From Dimorphilus gyrociliatus (Eukaryota; Annelida; Polychaeta; Dinophilidae): DNA of 51,622 nucleotides. The number at the start of each line of letters is the position of its first letter. Position 1 is the first letter of the stretch. Positions 51,512 to 51,622 of the stretch are shown here, in pieces. The position numbers were made by a program, and so were the translations under genes. The stretch lies in contig CAJFCJ010000064.1 in the NCBI GenBank assembly GCA_904063045.1, positions 166,036 to 217,657 on the forward strand. Direction: 5' to 3'. Below the pieces are notes generated by a model. It saw nothing but the letters and a program-made list of their open reading frames with translations. It did not search any database and was not told where the DNA came from.

Positions 51512-51622
51512 CTAGAATAGACTGCCTACTGATGAAATTTTTCACTCAGAGCCAGAGAAAAATGAAAGTGAAAAAATATTCTATGTGAATTTTTAAATGA
51601 ATTTAACATTTAAATTTAATTC
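51512..51622. other. Window end, no feature
   Basis: Short AT-rich flank of the inverted-repeat element. Confidence 0.4.

Overview
This window looks like nuclear DNA from a small-intron, strongly AT-rich invertebrate animal. The evidence is the spliceosomal introns of about 50-90 bases with GT-AG ends, animal-type receptor domains (LDLa, LRR, rhodopsin-like 7TM, fucolectin, PAN, SRCR-like), animal housekeeping genes (separase-like, MRT4-like, AN1 zinc finger), and a very dense load of eukaryotic transposons. Scattered TTAGGG runs suggest a TTAGGG-type telomere, which fits many animals but not most arthropods or nematodes. A GRL101-type receptor would fit a lophotrochozoan or gnathiferan. I cannot name the species.

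Layout. 1-2000: remnants of a receptor paralogue plus a foldback element. 2080-5632: an LDLa/LRR/7TM receptor gene of GRL101 or relaxin-receptor type, whose last exons read as a partial protein-kinase-like domain. 5.8-9.9 kb: decayed retroelement env, LTR pieces, an antisense TM7 exon of a receptor paralogue, a MITE and a decayed MULE. 10.0-10.9 kb: a fucolectin-domain gene (minus). 11-13.4 kb: a mariner copy inside one LTR family, next to another LTR. 13.5-14.1 kb: decayed MULE. 14.67-15.16 kb: a small three-exon secreted PAN-like gene. 16.4-16.9 kb: a NACHT/NLR-like relic (minus). 17.1-21.2 kb: two Tc1 elements, the first split by two solo LTRs with target duplications. 22.9-32.8 kb: two joined copies of a Ty3/gypsy retroelement. 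The second keeps RT-RNase H, an integrase-envelope ORF, a polypurine tract and a 3' LTR; the first is interrupted by a 1-kb MULE. 34.4-38.7 kb: an LTR copy hit by a MITE and then by a 3.7-kb MULE that carries both a transposase and an antisense piece of the gypsy element. 38.9-42.1 kb: a minus-strand cluster of small SRCR-like genes. 42.9-45.3 kb: two divergent LTR copies and a deleted gypsy copy. 46.4-49.7 kb: AN1 zinc finger (plus), MRT4-like (minus, disrupted) and separase-like (minus, catalytic His replaced by Gln). 50.2-51.5 kb: an unclassified 1.28-kb element with long inverted ends.

The host genes are islands of surface, secreted or cell-cycle functions in a repeat-rich region; no operon-like co-ordination is visible. 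The transposons document a clear relative order of insertion (nested copies with target duplications). The strongest novel candidates are the receptor joined to a kinase-homology-like tail, the separase-like gene lacking its catalytic histidine, and the MULE carrying a retroelement fragment. Gene models were made by hand from splice sites and reading phase, so starts and first exons are often unresolved.
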